Source of the DNA: Pseudomonadales bacterium
GTDB lineage: Bacteria > Pseudomonadota > Gammaproteobacteria > Pseudomonadales > Halieaceae
Direction of reading: 5' to 3'
Assembly: GCA_024234855.1 (NCBI GenBank)
Contig: JACKNN010000007.1
Coordinates: forward strand, 73,723-137,722
DNA length: 64,000 nt
The notes under the pieces are model-generated. The model was not told the DNA's origin, did no database searches, and saw only the letters and a program-made list of their open reading frames with translations. Shown here piece by piece: positions 1 through 8,846 of the stretch. The first letter of the stretch is position 1. Each line of letters opens with the position of its first letter. The translations under genes were made by a program, and so were the position numbers.

Positions 1-200
1 ATACGCAGCCTGGCGATCTTCAGCAGGCGCTCAAGCCGCCGGTTGTCCCGGTAGAGTATTTCCCGGTCCACCAGCATGGCCAGGCGTTGTTCAAAGCTCA
101 GCTCTGCCATGGCCGGCTGGGCCAATTGCTCGTCCAGCGCCTGTAGGAATCCGGTGAGTCTCAGGGTGTATAGGTGTTCGCGGGTTTGTTGTATCAACAT
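1..200 (-). CDS. istB: IS21 helper ATPase IstB, 5' part only
   Basis: The frame starts at ATG 198-200 on the minus strand, 17 bp after the istA stop. It reads MLIQQTREHLYTLRLTGFLQ and then a helical segment rich in Leu, Arg and Glu that ends at the window edge after about 66 residues. This matches the N-terminal domain of IstB, the AAA+ ATPase that helps IstA in transposition. The Walker motifs would lie further left and cannot be seen. Identification rests on this N-terminus and on the position directly after istA. Confidence 0.8.
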   Translation of the reverse strand, partial: MLIQQTREHLYTLRLTGFLQALDEQLAQPAMAELSFEQRLAMLVDREILYRDNRRLERLLKIARLR

Positions 201-217
201 GGGTTCGTCTCCTGGTA

Positions 218-1756
218 TCAGTGGTAGTAGGCGGCGCCGCGCACATTGTCGTGCAGCGGTAAATCGTCTTGCAGGTGGGCGTCACCCTCCAGCGATTGCT
301 GGTCCAGCCCCTGCTTGAGGATGGAGGCGATGCTCTGGTAGTTGATCGAGCGAATGGCCAGCGCCCGTTCACAGGCGCTTTCCAGTCGGGCCCTGCTGTA
401 GCGGCGGCTAAGGTTGAGCAGCCCCAGACAAGCGCGGTAGCCGTGCTCGGGATGGGGCCTGTTCTCCAGTTGTTGCCGTACGACCTGCCGGGTGCAGGGG
501 CCGATGTCCTGGGCCCAGTGCAGGAAGCGCCCCGGCGACCACTCCCGGTGGGCGCGGTGGGAGCGGGGCATGTGATCCACCAGGGTGCTGAACCGCAGGG
601 GACCGCGCCGTGGGTGCACCGCCACCCGGTTGCCCTTGTACAGCACCTCCACCGTCTCCGCCGTCAGGCGCACATCCAGCACCTGCCCCACCAGCGCGTG
701 CGGCACACTGTAAAACCGCTTGTGGACGCTGATGTGATAATCGATGCCGGGCCTTGCCTTGCACCACTCGGCGTAGTCGTAGGGCTGGCTGGGCAATGGC
801 TTGAGGGACGGCGCATCCAGTTGCTCGTAGAGGTCCCGACGACTGACCGTCTGTCCCTGGAAGTGGCGGTCATTGAGTGACGGCAGCAGCTCGGCAATGG
901 CCTGGTTGAGTTCGCTAAGGGAGAAGAAGGTCCGGTGGCGCAGGCGGGCCAGTATCCAGCGCTCCACGATTTGCACCGCCACCTCCACCTTGGCTTTGTC
1001 TTTCGGTTTTCTCGGGCGCGCGGGTAGTACGGCGGTCTGGTAGTGCGCCGCCATCTCGGCATAGGTGGCGTTGATGACCGGGGTGTAGCGGTTGGCATCG
1101 GTCACCCCGGCCAGCAGGTTGTCCGGGATTTGTAATTCGGTGACGCCGCCAAAGAACCGGAAGGCCCGCTGGTGGGAGGCGATCCAGTCCGGCAGGGATT
1201 GGGTCCAGGTCGCCTCGGCAAAGGTGTAACTGGAGGCGCCGAGCACGGCGACAAAGACCTGTGCCTTTCTGACCTCGCCGGTTTGGCGACACAGCACCTC
1301 GACGGTGGGGCCGCAGTAGTCGATGAAGGTCTTCTCACCGGCGCGGTGGATCTGGCGCATGCTGCGCCGCTGCTTTTTGCACCATTGCCGGTAGTGGTGG
1401 CAGTACTGGCTGTAGCGGTAGGCCTGCGCTTCGTGAACCGCCACATATTCCGCCCACAGCAGTTGCAGGGTGACACCCTTGCGCTTGAGTTCCTGGTGGA
1501 CCTGGAAGTAATCGGGCGGTGCGAAGCGCGCGGGCTTGCGGATCGCCGGGAACAGCAGCCGTTCCAGCTGCGCTTCGTCACTGCCCTCGGGCAGTGGCCA
1601 GGCGATGCCCCGGGCGGCGGCCAGGTGGAGGTATTTGCAGACCACGCCCTTGGAGACACCGCAGGCGCGGGCGACCTTCTCATTGCTGAGTTTGGCCTCG
1701 TATTTGAGGCGCATGATTTCGATGAATTGACGCATTGGAATCCTCGTTGCGGGCAT
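218..1756 (-). CDS. istA: IS21-family transposase IstA
   Basis: This 512-residue protein is a DDE recombinase that cuts and joins the ends of the element. The N-terminus has a helix-turn-helix region (about residues 15-50, NEKVARACGVSKGVVCKYL). The central integrase catalytic core includes the GEKTFIDYCGPTVEV strand with the first catalytic Asp and a later IPDNLLAGVTDANRYTP segment. Length fits IstA (about 500 residues). The start at 1756 follows AGGAGG with 5-bp spacing. An alternative ATG at 1735, also preceded by GAGG, would remove seven residues. No frameshift or stop is visible. istB follows directly, as is usual for the family. Confidence 0.9.
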   Translation of the reverse strand: MPATRIPMRQFIEIMRLKYEAKLSNEKVARACGVSKGVVCKYLHLAAARGIAWPLPEGSDEAQLERLLFPAIRKPARFAPPDYFQVHQELKRKGVTLQLLWAEYVAVHEAQAYRYSQYCHHYRQWCKKQRRSMRQIHRAGEKTFIDYCGPTVEVLCRQTGEVRKAQVFVAVLGASSYTFAEATWTQSLPDWIASHQRAFRFFGGVTELQIPDNLLAGVTDANRYTPVINATYAEMAAHYQTAVLPARPRKPKDKAKVEVAVQIVERWILARLRHRTFFSLSELNQAIAELLPSLNDRHFQGQTVSRRDLYEQLDAPSLKPLPSQPYDYAEWCKARPGIDYHISVHKRFYSVPHALVGQVLDVRLTAETVEVLYKGNRVAVHPRRGPLRFSTLVDHMPRSHRAHREWSPGRFLHWAQDIGPCTRQVVRQQLENRPHPEHGYRACLGLLNLSRRYSRARLESACERALAIRSINYQSIASILKQGLDQQSLEGDAHLQDDLPLHDNVRGAAYYH

Positions 1757-1840
1757 CCGTCCCTCCTGCGGGGCAAAAAGGCGCGGTTATGCCGTAAAAA
1801 GTGTATGGATTCCAGCGAGTTGGATGTGATTCCGGGGGAA

Positions 1841-1988
1841 CGTGACCGACGGTTCCGGCAACGTGACCGGCGATTCCGGGAACACCCCGAAAATCGGTCA
1901 CGTTGAAACGGAATGAGCGGTCACGATCACCCGGAACGGGCGGTCACGATGAAACGGAATGAGTGGTCACGTTGGTGCGGAATACGCA
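1841..1988. repeat. IS21 terminal repeats (transposase-binding sites)
   Basis: On the minus strand, reading inwards from 1988, the motif (A/T)CGTGACCNNNCATTCCG recurs about every 24-26 bp: GTGACCACTCATTCCG, GTGACCGCCCGTTCCG, GTGACCGCTCATTCCG, then GTGACCGATTTTCGG. Two further copies in inverted orientation (GGTCACGTTGCCGG and GGTCACGTTCCCCCGG) follow. Multiple short repeats at the ends are characteristic of IS21 elements, where they bind IstA. Confidence 0.75.
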
Positions 1989-2504
1989 GCTTTGTCAATA
2001 GTCGCTCGACTCTAATCACAGCCCCTTATTTTTACAGCAACATCGAGTAGCACATTAATTCTCGCTACGTGAACGAGGCTGCCACCATTAAGATAAGCGA
2101 GCAGTATCAAGAGGAAAAATATCGTTTTCTCATTAACCCGGTATGCAATATCCACATAAAATATAAGGTTATATTGATTTCTAAATCATGCTCATTGCAT
2201 TGGCGATTGGCACTGTGGATTCAGCACTTTGTGTTTCTATTGGCATACATTTTGCCTGTGCAGTTAGCATGATTTTGCTTCAGGCTAGACCATATCGAAG
2301 CGATAGTAGGAGCGCCATTTGTACCAGCATTGCGCGTTTTACTTAGGAAAATATGACCATTCAGCGTCGGCAAGCGTCATCCCCCCGGGGAAACCATTAC
2401 CGGGTAGCTGTCGCTTTTACCCCAATAGTCTAAACTGGCCTGGCAATCCGCGTCTGCCTGACGCAAAGATTTTGGCTATTACTTAATGCCCGGGAGCGCC
2501 ACTG
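1989..2504. other. AT-rich intergenic region
   Basis: About 515 bp between the IS end and the first chromosomal gene, clearly richer in A+T than the flanks. A 67-codon GTG-initiated frame at 2069-2272 has no recognisable motif or ribosome binding site and I do not call it. The region probably holds the promoter of the gene at 2505 and DNA left by past insertions. I see no RNA gene or confident promoter. Confidence 0.5.
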
Positions 2505-2879
2505 ATGAGCGCTGAGAATCAAATACGAGATACCATTCAGCTGTACTTCGATGGCATGTATGAGTCCAGCGCGGAGAAGACCCATCGCGCGTTTCATCCC
2601 AACGCGAAGATCACCGGCTACCTCGAAGATGGCCTTCACCAGATGACGGTTGGTGAATTTGCGAGTTTTGTGGCCGGCCAGCAACCGTCGGCAAAGGACA
2701 AAAACGAGCGGGCGCGGCTCGAGATATTGTCGCTTGAGACCGCGGGCAATACGGCAGTCGCACGAGTGCGCGATGACTATCTCGGGCTGACCTTTCTGGA
2801 TACCTTGTCATTGCTGAAAGCCGAAGGTGAGTGGCGTATTTACAACAAACTCTTCCATGTGGAAGGCCCGGGGAGCTGA
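2505..2879 (+). CDS. NTF2-like (SnoaL/lumazine-binding type) protein
   Basis: A 124-residue cone-shaped alpha+beta fold protein of the NTF2 superfamily. The pattern is an N-terminal helix (IRDTIQLYFDGMYE), then AFHPNAKITGY, and strands ending in WRIYNKLFHVEG, as in the 'nuclear transport factor 2 family / putative lumazine-binding' group. Such proteins act as small isomerases, dehydratases or ligand binders, and no specific substrate can be named. GGGAG lies upstream of the ATG. It is the first gene of the catabolic cluster but precedes the first operator-like repeat (2881), so it is probably transcribed separately. Two more NTF2-fold genes occur in the cluster (10407 and 20098). Confidence 0.8.
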   Translation: MSAENQIRDTIQLYFDGMYESSAEKTHRAFHPNAKITGYLEDGLHQMTVGEFASFVAGQQPSAKDKNERARLEILSLETAGNTAVARVRDDYLGLTFLDTLSLLKAEGEWRIYNKLFHVEGPGS

Positions 2880-2880
2880 A

Positions 2881-2898
2881 AAACAGTAAGGACTGATT
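2881..2898. promoter_or_regulatory. Operator-like inverted repeat A (AAACAG-N6-CTGATT)
   Basis: The 18-bp sequence AAACAGTAAGGACTGATT has 6-bp arms separated by 6 bp. It starts one base after the stop of the NTF2-like gene and lies 85 bp before the acyl-CoA dehydrogenase. A candidate promoter (TTGTTT at 2897, 17-bp spacer, TAGCAT at 2920) abuts it, so a bound protein would cover the -35 region. The same pattern occurs at 5491, 9269 and 14096. That it is the site of the TetR protein encoded at 4765-5460 is inference. Confidence 0.6.
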
Positions 2899-2983
2899 GT
2901 TTTGTGGTGGGTGCTTTGCTAGCATCACGCTAACTTCCTTCGCCGGGTGAATCGGCGATACCGCCTTTAATTCCGGGGTTTTT

Positions 2984-4120
2984 GTGAACTTTACCCTCAC
3001 CGAAGAACAGCTGCTGTTACAGGACAGTGTCGGCCGCTTTGTCGCCGATCATTGCGACGTGCAGCGCCACCGCCGCCTGGCCAAAACTGAAAAAGGGTAC
3101 GACCCTTCCGCCTGGCAGCAGTTCGCTGACCTGGGCTGGCTCGGCGTGCCTTTTGCCGAGGACCAGGGTGGTATCGGTGGCAGTGCCGCGGATGTCATGG
3201 TGTTTTGCCAGGCGCTGGGCCGCGGCCTGGTGCGCGAGCCCTACCTGTCCACGGTCATTACCTGCGGCGCTTTGCTGCGCCGCGGCGGGAATGCGCGGCA
3301 GCAGGCCAGCCATATTCCCGCCATCATCGACGGCAGCAGCCAGTGGGCTTTTGCCTTTGCCGAACACAACAGCGGTTACCAACTGGCGGCTGTCGATTGC
3401 GCGGCCGCCGCCGCGCCCGGGGGCTATCGCCTCAACGGCGGCAAGATCGCGGTGTTGAACGGGCATTGCGCCGACTACCTGGTAGTGACCGCGCGCACGG
3501 CGGGCGGCCGAGGTGATCAACACGGGCTCACGCTGTTTATCGTCGATACCACCCTGCCCGGCGTCACCCTGGAACCGTTTACCGCGGTAGATGGCAGCCG
3601 CGCGGCAAACCTGCAGCTGGACGATGTGTCGGTCGGTACGGATTGCGTCCTCGGCGCTGTGGGGGAGGCGTATGCCCTGGTGGTGACAGCGATAGACGAG
3701 GCCATCATCGCGATCGGCGCCGAGGCTCTCGGCGCCATGCAGGTGCTGCTGGACACGACGGTGGCGTACACCCGCACCCGGGAACAGTTTGGCCAGCCCA
3801 TCGGCAAGTTCCAGGCGCTGCAGCATCGCATGGCCGAGATGTACCTGAAAGTCGAGGAGACCCGGTCGCTGCTGTACCACGCGGTCATCCGCATGGACGA
3901 GGGCGGTGCCGAGGCAGCGCGGGCGTGCGCCGCGCTGAAAGTGAAACTGGCGGAGGCGGGCACGTTCGTATCACAGCAGGCGGTGCAGCTGCACGGCGGT
4001 ATCGGTATGACGGACGAGTTGGTGGTGGGACACCATTTCAAGCGGCTGTTGCTGCTGTCCAAACTGTACGGCGACGAGGACTACTACCTGCAGCGCTACC
4101 AGGCCCTGTCCGCGCATTAG
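2984..4120 (+). CDS. Acyl-CoA dehydrogenase
   Basis: A 378-residue flavoprotein that oxidises an acyl-CoA to the 2-enoyl-CoA and passes electrons to ETF. It has the family's three parts: N-terminal helical domain (FTLTEEQLLLQDSVGRFV), central beta domain and C-terminal helical domain with REQFGQPIGKFQALQHRMAEM and QLHGGIGMTDE near residues 335-345. The GTG start has no strong Shine-Dalgarno sequence but begins the conserved N-terminus. It resembles the shorter PimD/FadE-like dehydrogenases used on cyclic or branched acyl-CoAs in steroid, terpene or aromatic catabolism, though the substrate cannot be read from sequence. It lies behind operator A and converges on the PPOX gene, 5 bp away. Confidence 0.9.
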   Translation: MNFTLTEEQLLLQDSVGRFVADHCDVQRHRRLAKTEKGYDPSAWQQFADLGWLGVPFAEDQGGIGGSAADVMVFCQALGRGLVREPYLSTVITCGALLRRGGNARQQASHIPAIIDGSSQWAFAFAEHNSGYQLAAVDCAAAAAPGGYRLNGGKIAVLNGHCADYLVVTARTAGGRGDQHGLTLFIVDTTLPGVTLEPFTAVDGSRAANLQLDDVSVGTDCVLGAVGEAYALVVTAIDEAIIAIGAEALGAMQVLLDTTVAYTRTREQFGQPIGKFQALQHRMAEMYLKVEETRSLLYHAVIRMDEGGAEAARACAALKVKLAEAGTFVSQQAVQLHGGIGMTDELVVGHHFKRLLLLSKLYGDEDYYLQRYQALSAH

Positions 4121-4125
4121 CGCCG

Positions 4126-4695
4126 TTAAGCCGCCCCTGCCTGGCTGGCGTCCCGGGCGATAAATTCCGCGTAGGCCCGGGCCGTTCCCGCGGCCATCTT
4201 GTCGCCATCAAACGGTATCGACATCTCCGGCGTAAACTCCAGCACGATCCTTTCAGGCGTGTCCAGGAAGCGGATAAACATCCCGGGATTGATCCCGGCG
4301 GTAAAGGCATTGTCCGGATCCTTGCTGGTCGCGTGGACCATGCCCGCCGCCAGCAGCTCGTACATCCAGTGCTTGATCGCAGGATCGTCGTGAATGACCG
4401 TATGGCCTTTGTAGGTGACGGTTTTCCCGCCCCCCATCGGCGTGCCGGTGCTGGTGATGACGACAGAGGATCGCCCGTCCCTGGCAATGGCCTTGATGCG
4501 GACCCGTTCGCGGGTAGCGGTCATCCAGATCTTGCCCCTGGCGGGCACGAAGGCGGTGGTCACGCCGATCGGGTGGCCCGACTTGTTGGCCCAGATGAAG
4601 GTGCATTCGCCCGCCGAGTGCAGCAGCGCCTTTTCCCGCTCGGGGTCCAGGCGATACTGTTTGACATCGTCGTAGTTGTTTGCCTGCTCTGTCAT
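4126..4695 (-). CDS. PPOX-fold flavin/F420-type oxidoreductase (paralogue 1)
   Basis: This 189-residue split-barrel protein belongs to the pyridoxamine 5'-phosphate oxidase-like superfamily. Visible features are FIWANKSGHPIGVTTAF, a WMTATRERVRIKAIARD segment typical of the cofactor phosphate site, and VVITSTGTPMGGGKTVTYKG. These proteins bind FMN, F420 or heme and reduce or oxidise small molecules; the substrate is unknown. It follows tetR in the same direction (69-bp gap), so it may be cotranscribed. A clear paralogue lies at 19511-20014, sharing the WLTATRQRPRIKAL and GPGKQLTYKG segments. Two copies in one cluster suggest related steps or a heteromer, which is inference. Confidence 0.8.
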   Translation of the reverse strand: MTEQANNYDDVKQYRLDPEREKALLHSAGECTFIWANKSGHPIGVTTAFVPARGKIWMTATRERVRIKAIARDGRSSVVITSTGTPMGGGKTVTYKGHTVIHDDPAIKHWMYELLAAGMVHATSKDPDNAFTAGINPGMFIRFLDTPERIVLEFTPEMSIPFDGDKMAAGTARAYAEFIARDASQAGAA

Positions 4696-4764
4696 TGCTG
4701 TCTCTCCGGGGTTGTGCGCAAACCTGGGGCGTGCCGGACACGGGCCGGCCGGGACCGCCTGGCG

Positions 4765-5460
4765 CTAGTTCCTGCTCGAGTGCCTGCCGGCGGCGCCGGA
4801 GTCACCTTCCTTGAATATTTCCTCCAGCCGGTCGCCCAGGTAGTCGAGCAGCTGCGGGATGCGTTTCTTGCGGTCGACGGTCAGCTGGCCCACCGCCATG
4901 CCTTCCATCATGAAGCGGGTGACATCCATGGCCAGCAGGTAGCGGTCGCCGCGATCATTCCATTCCTCGAACAATACCGAGTTGGTCTTGTGCACATGCT
5001 CGTCAAAACGGGCGCTGGAACTGCGCAGGATGGCTTGCAGTTCGGGATCCGTGCGGCCGGCCACGCACAACTCGTGGTAGACGGTGGCGAGGTCACCGGT
5101 CAGGTACTCCCAGTAGGCGTCCAGCCCCGCCCTGCGGTGGGCCCTGCCCTTTTTCGTTTTGGGAATCGCGTTGACCCGCCGGGTGTAGTCTTCCAGCAGC
5201 TTGCCGTGCAGGTATTCGACCGCGGCCTGGATGAGCTCGGTCTTGGAGGGGAAGTGGTGCAGCATGGCGCCGCGGGAGACGCCGGCGGCGCTGGCGACCC
5301 TGGCGGTGGTCACGTTGGTATAACCCAGGTTGATAAAGCAACTGATGGTCGCATCCAGGATGCGGTCGCGGGTCATCGCGCTTTTCTGCGCCTGCCAGCT
5401 GATATCCTCGTCGCCGGTAACACCGGCATCCTTGTTCTGCCGGGACTTGTCGGTGGCCAT
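4765..5460 (-). CDS. TetR/AcrR-family transcriptional regulator
   Basis: A 231-residue repressor-type regulator. The N-terminal helix-turn-helix domain reads RDRILDATISCFINLGY, then TTARVASAAGVSRGAMLHHF (about residues 30-75), the standard TetR_N pattern. The C-terminal ligand-binding domain is helical and has no recognisable ligand signature. The ATG at 5460 follows GGAGG with 5-bp spacing and is preferred to an in-frame ATG 36 bp upstream. The leader carries an 18-bp repeat (5491-5508) that matches operator sites elsewhere in the cluster with one mismatch, and a TATAAT -10 lies upstream on this strand (5532-5537). It is the only regulator gene in the cluster and the natural candidate for local, autoregulated control. 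Confidence 0.88.
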   Translation of the reverse strand: MATDKSRQNKDAGVTGDEDISWQAQKSAMTRDRILDATISCFINLGYTNVTTARVASAAGVSRGAMLHHFPSKTELIQAAVEYLHGKLLEDYTRRVNAIPKTKKGRAHRRAGLDAYWEYLTGDLATVYHELCVAGRTDPELQAILRSSSARFDEHVHKTNSVLFEEWNDRGDRYLLAMDVTRFMMEGMAVGQLTVDRKKRIPQLLDYLGDRLEEIFKEGDSGAAGRHSSRN

Positions 5461-5490
5461 GGGCCCTCCAGGGCTGGGCGGTAAATAAAA

Positions 5491-5508
5491 AAACAAATAC
5501 GCCTGATT
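5491..5508. promoter_or_regulatory. Operator-like repeat B in the tetR leader
   Basis: AAACAA-ATACGC-CTGATT matches the AAWCAG-N6-CTGWTT pattern with one mismatch (last base of the left arm). It lies 30 bp before the tetR ATG. A minus-strand -10 hexamer TATAAT (5532-5537) would start transcription near 5525, so the site falls in the leader, as expected for autorepression. It overlaps a second imperfect palindrome, CGCCTGATTTAAACAGGCG (5500-5518), which could itself be the binding site. Confidence 0.5.
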
Positions 5509-5597
5509 TAAACAGGCGCTGGTGGACGGCTATTATATACACAACACCCGCGCCGTGTGACGCTCCGTGCGTGGGCAGCATTACCGCCCGGCGCCGG

Positions 5598-6587
5598 CTA
5601 TTTCCCGGCCAGGCGCTTAACGACCGGCGCGAACGCCTCCACCATATTGTTCTCACCGTCATCCAGTACGGCGATATAGGAGATGCCGTAGGTCTCCCGG
5701 CGTCGCTCCAGTTCTTCGCACATGTAGTCGACGCTGCCGATCAGGCAGTGGGGGTGGTGGAGAATATCGTCGGCGCTCATGCCCAGCGCCTCGCCGATGG
5801 CGGCGGCGGTCGGGCCCTGGTGGTCGGTGACGATGGTGTTGTAGGCGCCTATCTCCAGTTCGAGCTCCCCGAAACGCGAGCCGGCGCCGTCTTTTACCCA
5901 CTGTATTTTCTTCGCGGTGGCGTCGGCCACACCTGAATTCATGCCCTCCGGCCCCAGCATACCCGCCCGGTTGTTGAAGTTGAGGCTGACGATATCCGCC
6001 TCCTGGCCGGCGAAGCCGAGAATCTTCCTGCTGCCGCCGCCGATCATCAGGGGCGGCCAGGGGCGCTGGGCGGGGGCCGGGATGCCTGAGAATCCCGACC
6101 AGTTGATAAAATCGCCCGCGATGGACAAGGCCTCGCCCGCCATAAACGCCTTGTAGGCATGCACGAACTCGGCACAGCGCTCGAAGCGTTGCGGGAATTC
6201 GTCAAAGGGCAGGCCAATGGCATCGTACTCCGCCCTGATCCAGCCGGCGCCGATGCCGAACTCCAGCCGACCTTCCGACAGGTAGTCCATGGTGGCGGCC
6301 TCCTTGGCCAGTACCACGGGGTTGCGGTAGTCATTGCAGAACACCCGGCAGCCCACCCGCAGGGTGGTGGTCTGTTGCAGGGCCATGGCTATCGCCGGTA
6401 CCGCCGCCAGCATTTGCGGCGGGTGATAGGTGCTGTCCATGGCGGGGCCCGCGCTGAGGATATGGTCCGCCAGGAAAAAAGTGGAATAGCCGAGGGTCTC
6501 GGTTTTGCCTATCAGCTCGCGCCAGCTTTTGGGCGAGGCCGTATTGAAGCTCTGCAGGGAGAATCGGAAGGGTTTCTTGTCGCTCAT
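5598..6587 (-). CDS. Luciferase-like (LLM-class) flavin/F420-dependent oxidoreductase
   Basis: A 329-residue TIM-barrel protein of the bacterial luciferase superfamily. Typical segments are YSTFFLADHIL, TTTLRVGCRVFCNDYRNPVVLAKEAATMDYLSEGRLEFGIGAGW (about residues 70-115) and PPLMIGGGSRKILGFAGQEADIV. It most resembles the 'probable F420-dependent oxidoreductase' subgroup, but most gammaproteobacteria do not make F420, so FMN is a reasonable alternative cofactor. The ATG at 6587 has GGAG upstream and removes a non-conserved 16-residue extension. It is the last gene of a three-gene operon (monooxygenase, molybdoenzyme, LLM) that starts from the divergent region at 9192-9353. Confidence 0.85.
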   Translation of the reverse strand: MSDKKPFRFSLQSFNTASPKSWRELIGKTETLGYSTFFLADHILSAGPAMDSTYHPPQMLAAVPAIAMALQQTTTLRVGCRVFCNDYRNPVVLAKEAATMDYLSEGRLEFGIGAGWIRAEYDAIGLPFDEFPQRFERCAEFVHAYKAFMAGEALSIAGDFINWSGFSGIPAPAQRPWPPLMIGGGSRKILGFAGQEADIVSLNFNNRAGMLGPEGMNSGVADATAKKIQWVKDGAGSRFGELELEIGAYNTIVTDHQGPTAAAIGEALGMSADDILHHPHCLIGSVDYMCEELERRRETYGISYIAVLDDGENNMVEAFAPVVKRLAGK

Positions 6588-6644
6588 TGCTGGCTGCTCC
6601 AGATCGGTATTGGCTTGCCGCGGTTCGCGGCGCATGTCGCGGCT

Positions 6645-8813
6645 TCAGGATAACTTCCTGATCGCCACCGGAATCGTGCTCTGGCGTGGCATGCCCGAAT
6701 ATTTCTCCGCCAGTTGCCGGTTGTCTATCAGCCGGTTGGTATTGCTGCCGAGCGCGCGCACCCGGGCGTCGGTATCGAGCGCCGGATCGGGGCTGTCGCC
6801 CCAGCAGTGGGACATGGAAATCACGCCGGGCTTGATATCGTCACTGGCCGCGGCCACCGCGGGGATACGACCGTGGGCTGAATACACTTCGATAATCTCG
6901 CCGCTGGTAATCCCCAGCGCCGCCAGGTCCTGTGAGTGCATAAAGGCCGGGTTGGTGGTGCCCTTGCTCTGCAACAGGCTGAGTTCCGGCCCCGTGGAAT
7001 TGTAGGTGTTCTTCATGCGCCGGCTGACCAGCAGGTGCGAATAGGTGCCGGTGTCTGTCACCTGCGCGTCGCGATAGGCCGCTTCCAATTCCGCCTCCAG
7101 CCCCGCCGGGAACAGGTCCAGGTGGCCCCGGGTAGCGGGGTCGGCCGCCTCGATGATGACGTCCAGTCCCGGGTACACGGTGCCCCCCTCACGCTGGCGG
7201 ATCTGCCCCAGCGGCACCCTTGCACCGGCGGTGATGTTGTCGAGCAGGTCGAATTTCGCCGGCTTGTGGTCCATGGCGATGGGGCCGTTGTCCAGGCTCA
7301 TGGCGAGCCCCATGCGCTTGCCCACGCCCCAGAAAAACTCCCACTCCTCGATCTTGTCGCCCTCGGCTTCCACCACGGTGGGGGTGTACTGGCTGTAGGC
7401 CTGGTGGTGCCAGATGTCGGTGAGCAGGGTGACGTCCTCCCGTTCCAGGCAGAGTTTGGGCGCCAGCACGTAGTCGGCCAGCCGGGCGGTGGCGGCCAGC
7501 TTGATATCGATACACACCAGCAGGTCCAGGCCGGACAGGGCCTTCAGCGTTTTTTCCTGGTCCGGCCAGGCCAGCAGGGGATTGCCGCCCACGCAGATCA
7601 GCGCTTTTATCTGGCCATCGCCGGGCAGCAGCATCTCGTCGGCGATGGCGGCCGTCGGCATTTCGCCCTGGGGCCCGTAGGGTGACAGCACGAACAGTTC
7701 ACCGATGTCCGGGGAGACCCGGCTGCGGGTGCCATCGCGCAGCCACTGGGGCTGGGGCGAGGTGGCCTGGGCCCGGCGCGGTGCCGGCGGCGTGAGCACG
7801 CCCGGGTTGGGCAGGCGTTCGCCCTCGCGGTAGTGGCGCCCGCAGATGGCGTTGAGCGCCTGTACCAGGTGTTGCAGCAGGTTGGGGTGGGGGCCCATTT
7901 CGGGGCCGGTGCCGGTGACGGCCGAGCCCCGGGGGCCGGCGCCGAACAGGCGCGCGGCCGCGCGAATCTGGTCGGCGGGGATATCCGCGGCGGCGGCCAC
8001 CAGCTCGGGGGTGAAGCGGCGGGTTGCCCGCTCCAGTTCAGCCAGGCCCCGGGTGTGCCGGGCGCAGAAATCCTTGTCATACAGCGCTTCGGCGATGATC
8101 ACCTGGATGATACTGGCGAGCAGGGCGGCGTCCTGCCCCGGCTTGACCTGCAGGTGCAGGTCGGCGCGGGCGGCCACCTCTGTTTCCCTGGGGTCGATAC
8201 AGATCACCTTGACCCCGCGCTTCCTGCCCTCGCGCAGGGCGTTGAAGGGGCTGAAGGAGGGTATGCCGCCGGGGATCGAATAGTGCGATACCAGGGTGTT
8301 GTTGCCGATGATCATCGCCACATCGGCATCGCACCACATGTGGCTGCCGGCATTCCACCAGCCCATGCGGGCGGGGCCTATGGCCACCTTGGCCGGCTGG
8401 TCTATGGTGACGCTGGTATAGAACGACGGCGAGCCGATGGCATTGTGGAATGCCCGCGCCACGCCGTGGGCCGCGGAGTTCTGGTAGGAGTAGGTGCCGT
8501 TGTAACTGGCGATGCTGCGCGGCCCGAACCGGGCCAGTATGTCCTGCAGCTGCAGCGCGATTTCGTCCATGGCCTGTTCGCTGCCTATGGGCGCGAAGCT
8601 GCCGTCAGCCTGCTTTTTCAGGGAGCCCTGCAAGCGGGTGGGATGGTAGATCTGCTCGGCCAGCTGGCGCCCCTTGATGCAGGTATAGCCGCCGTAAACC
8701 TCGTTGCTGGTGTCCGGTTCAATCGCCAGCAGCCGGTTATCCTCCACGGTGGCTTCCATGGGGCAGTAGGCGTGACAGAAGCGGCAGTAGGTTTTTACTT
8801 TTTTTGTTGCCAT
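6645..8813 (-). CDS. Molybdopterin (bis-MGD) oxidoreductase, catalytic subunit
   Basis: A 722-residue member of the DMSO-reductase/formate dehydrogenase superfamily. The N-terminal [4Fe-4S] motif is C10-x2-C13-x3-C17-x27-C45. The molybdopterin domains follow (ICIDPRETEVAARADLHLQVKPG; ALICVGGNPLLAWPDQ), then the C-terminal dinucleotide-binding domain (MHSQDLAALGITSGEIIEV). There is no twin-arginine signal, so it should be cytoplasmic, and no partner electron-transfer subunit lies next to it. The substrate is unknown; relatives include acetylene hydratase-like and assimilatory enzymes. It sits between a YgiN-like gene (33-bp gap) and the LLM gene, probably one operon. A molybdoenzyme in an otherwise aerobic catabolic cluster is unusual. 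Confidence 0.88.
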   Translation of the reverse strand: MATKKVKTYCRFCHAYCPMEATVEDNRLLAIEPDTSNEVYGGYTCIKGRQLAEQIYHPTRLQGSLKKQADGSFAPIGSEQAMDEIALQLQDILARFGPRSIASYNGTYSYQNSAAHGVARAFHNAIGSPSFYTSVTIDQPAKVAIGPARMGWWNAGSHMWCDADVAMIIGNNTLVSHYSIPGGIPSFSPFNALREGRKRGVKVICIDPRETEVAARADLHLQVKPGQDAALLASIIQVIIAEALYDKDFCARHTRGLAELERATRRFTPELVAAAADIPADQIRAAARLFGAGPRGSAVTGTGPEMGPHPNLLQHLVQALNAICGRHYREGERLPNPGVLTPPAPRRAQATSPQPQWLRDGTRSRVSPDIGELFVLSPYGPQGEMPTAAIADEMLLPGDGQIKALICVGGNPLLAWPDQEKTLKALSGLDLLVCIDIKLAATARLADYVLAPKLCLEREDVTLLTDIWHHQAYSQYTPTVVEAEGDKIEEWEFFWGVGKRMGLAMSLDNGPIAMDHKPAKFDLLDNITAGARVPLGQIRQREGGTVYPGLDVIIEAADPATRGHLDLFPAGLEAELEAAYRDAQVTDTGTYSHLLVSRRMKNTYNSTGPELSLLQSKGTTNPAFMHSQDLAALGITSGEIIEVYSAHGRIPAVAAASDDIKPGVISMSHCWGDSPDPALDTDARVRALGSNTNRLIDNRQLAEKYSGMPRQSTIPVAIRKLS

Positions 8814-8846
8814 TGCGGCTCCGCTCCCGGTCAGTTGCAGCGCGGC

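Larger units (their letters stand above)
1..1988 (-). mobile_element. IS21-family insertion sequence, one end
   Basis: The two-gene istA-istB organisation reads leftwards and runs off the window. The outer end lies near 1988, where the minus strand starts TGCGTATTCCGCACC, a TG-initiated terminus typical of IS21 relatives. Inside it are several copies of a CGTGACC...ATTCCG motif that fit multiple transposase-binding sites. The other terminus and the target duplication are outside the window, so completeness cannot be judged. istA appears intact. Confidence 0.85.

Noticed and set aside
2069..2272. 67-codon GTG-initiated frame after the IS element
   Set aside because: No ribosome site, no known motif, and base composition typical of AT-rich intergenic DNA.
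5500..5518. Palindrome CGCCTGATTTAAACAGGCG as a terminator
   Set aside because: It lies in the tetR leader between promoter and start codon and is not followed by a T-run in either useful direction. An operator role is more likely.
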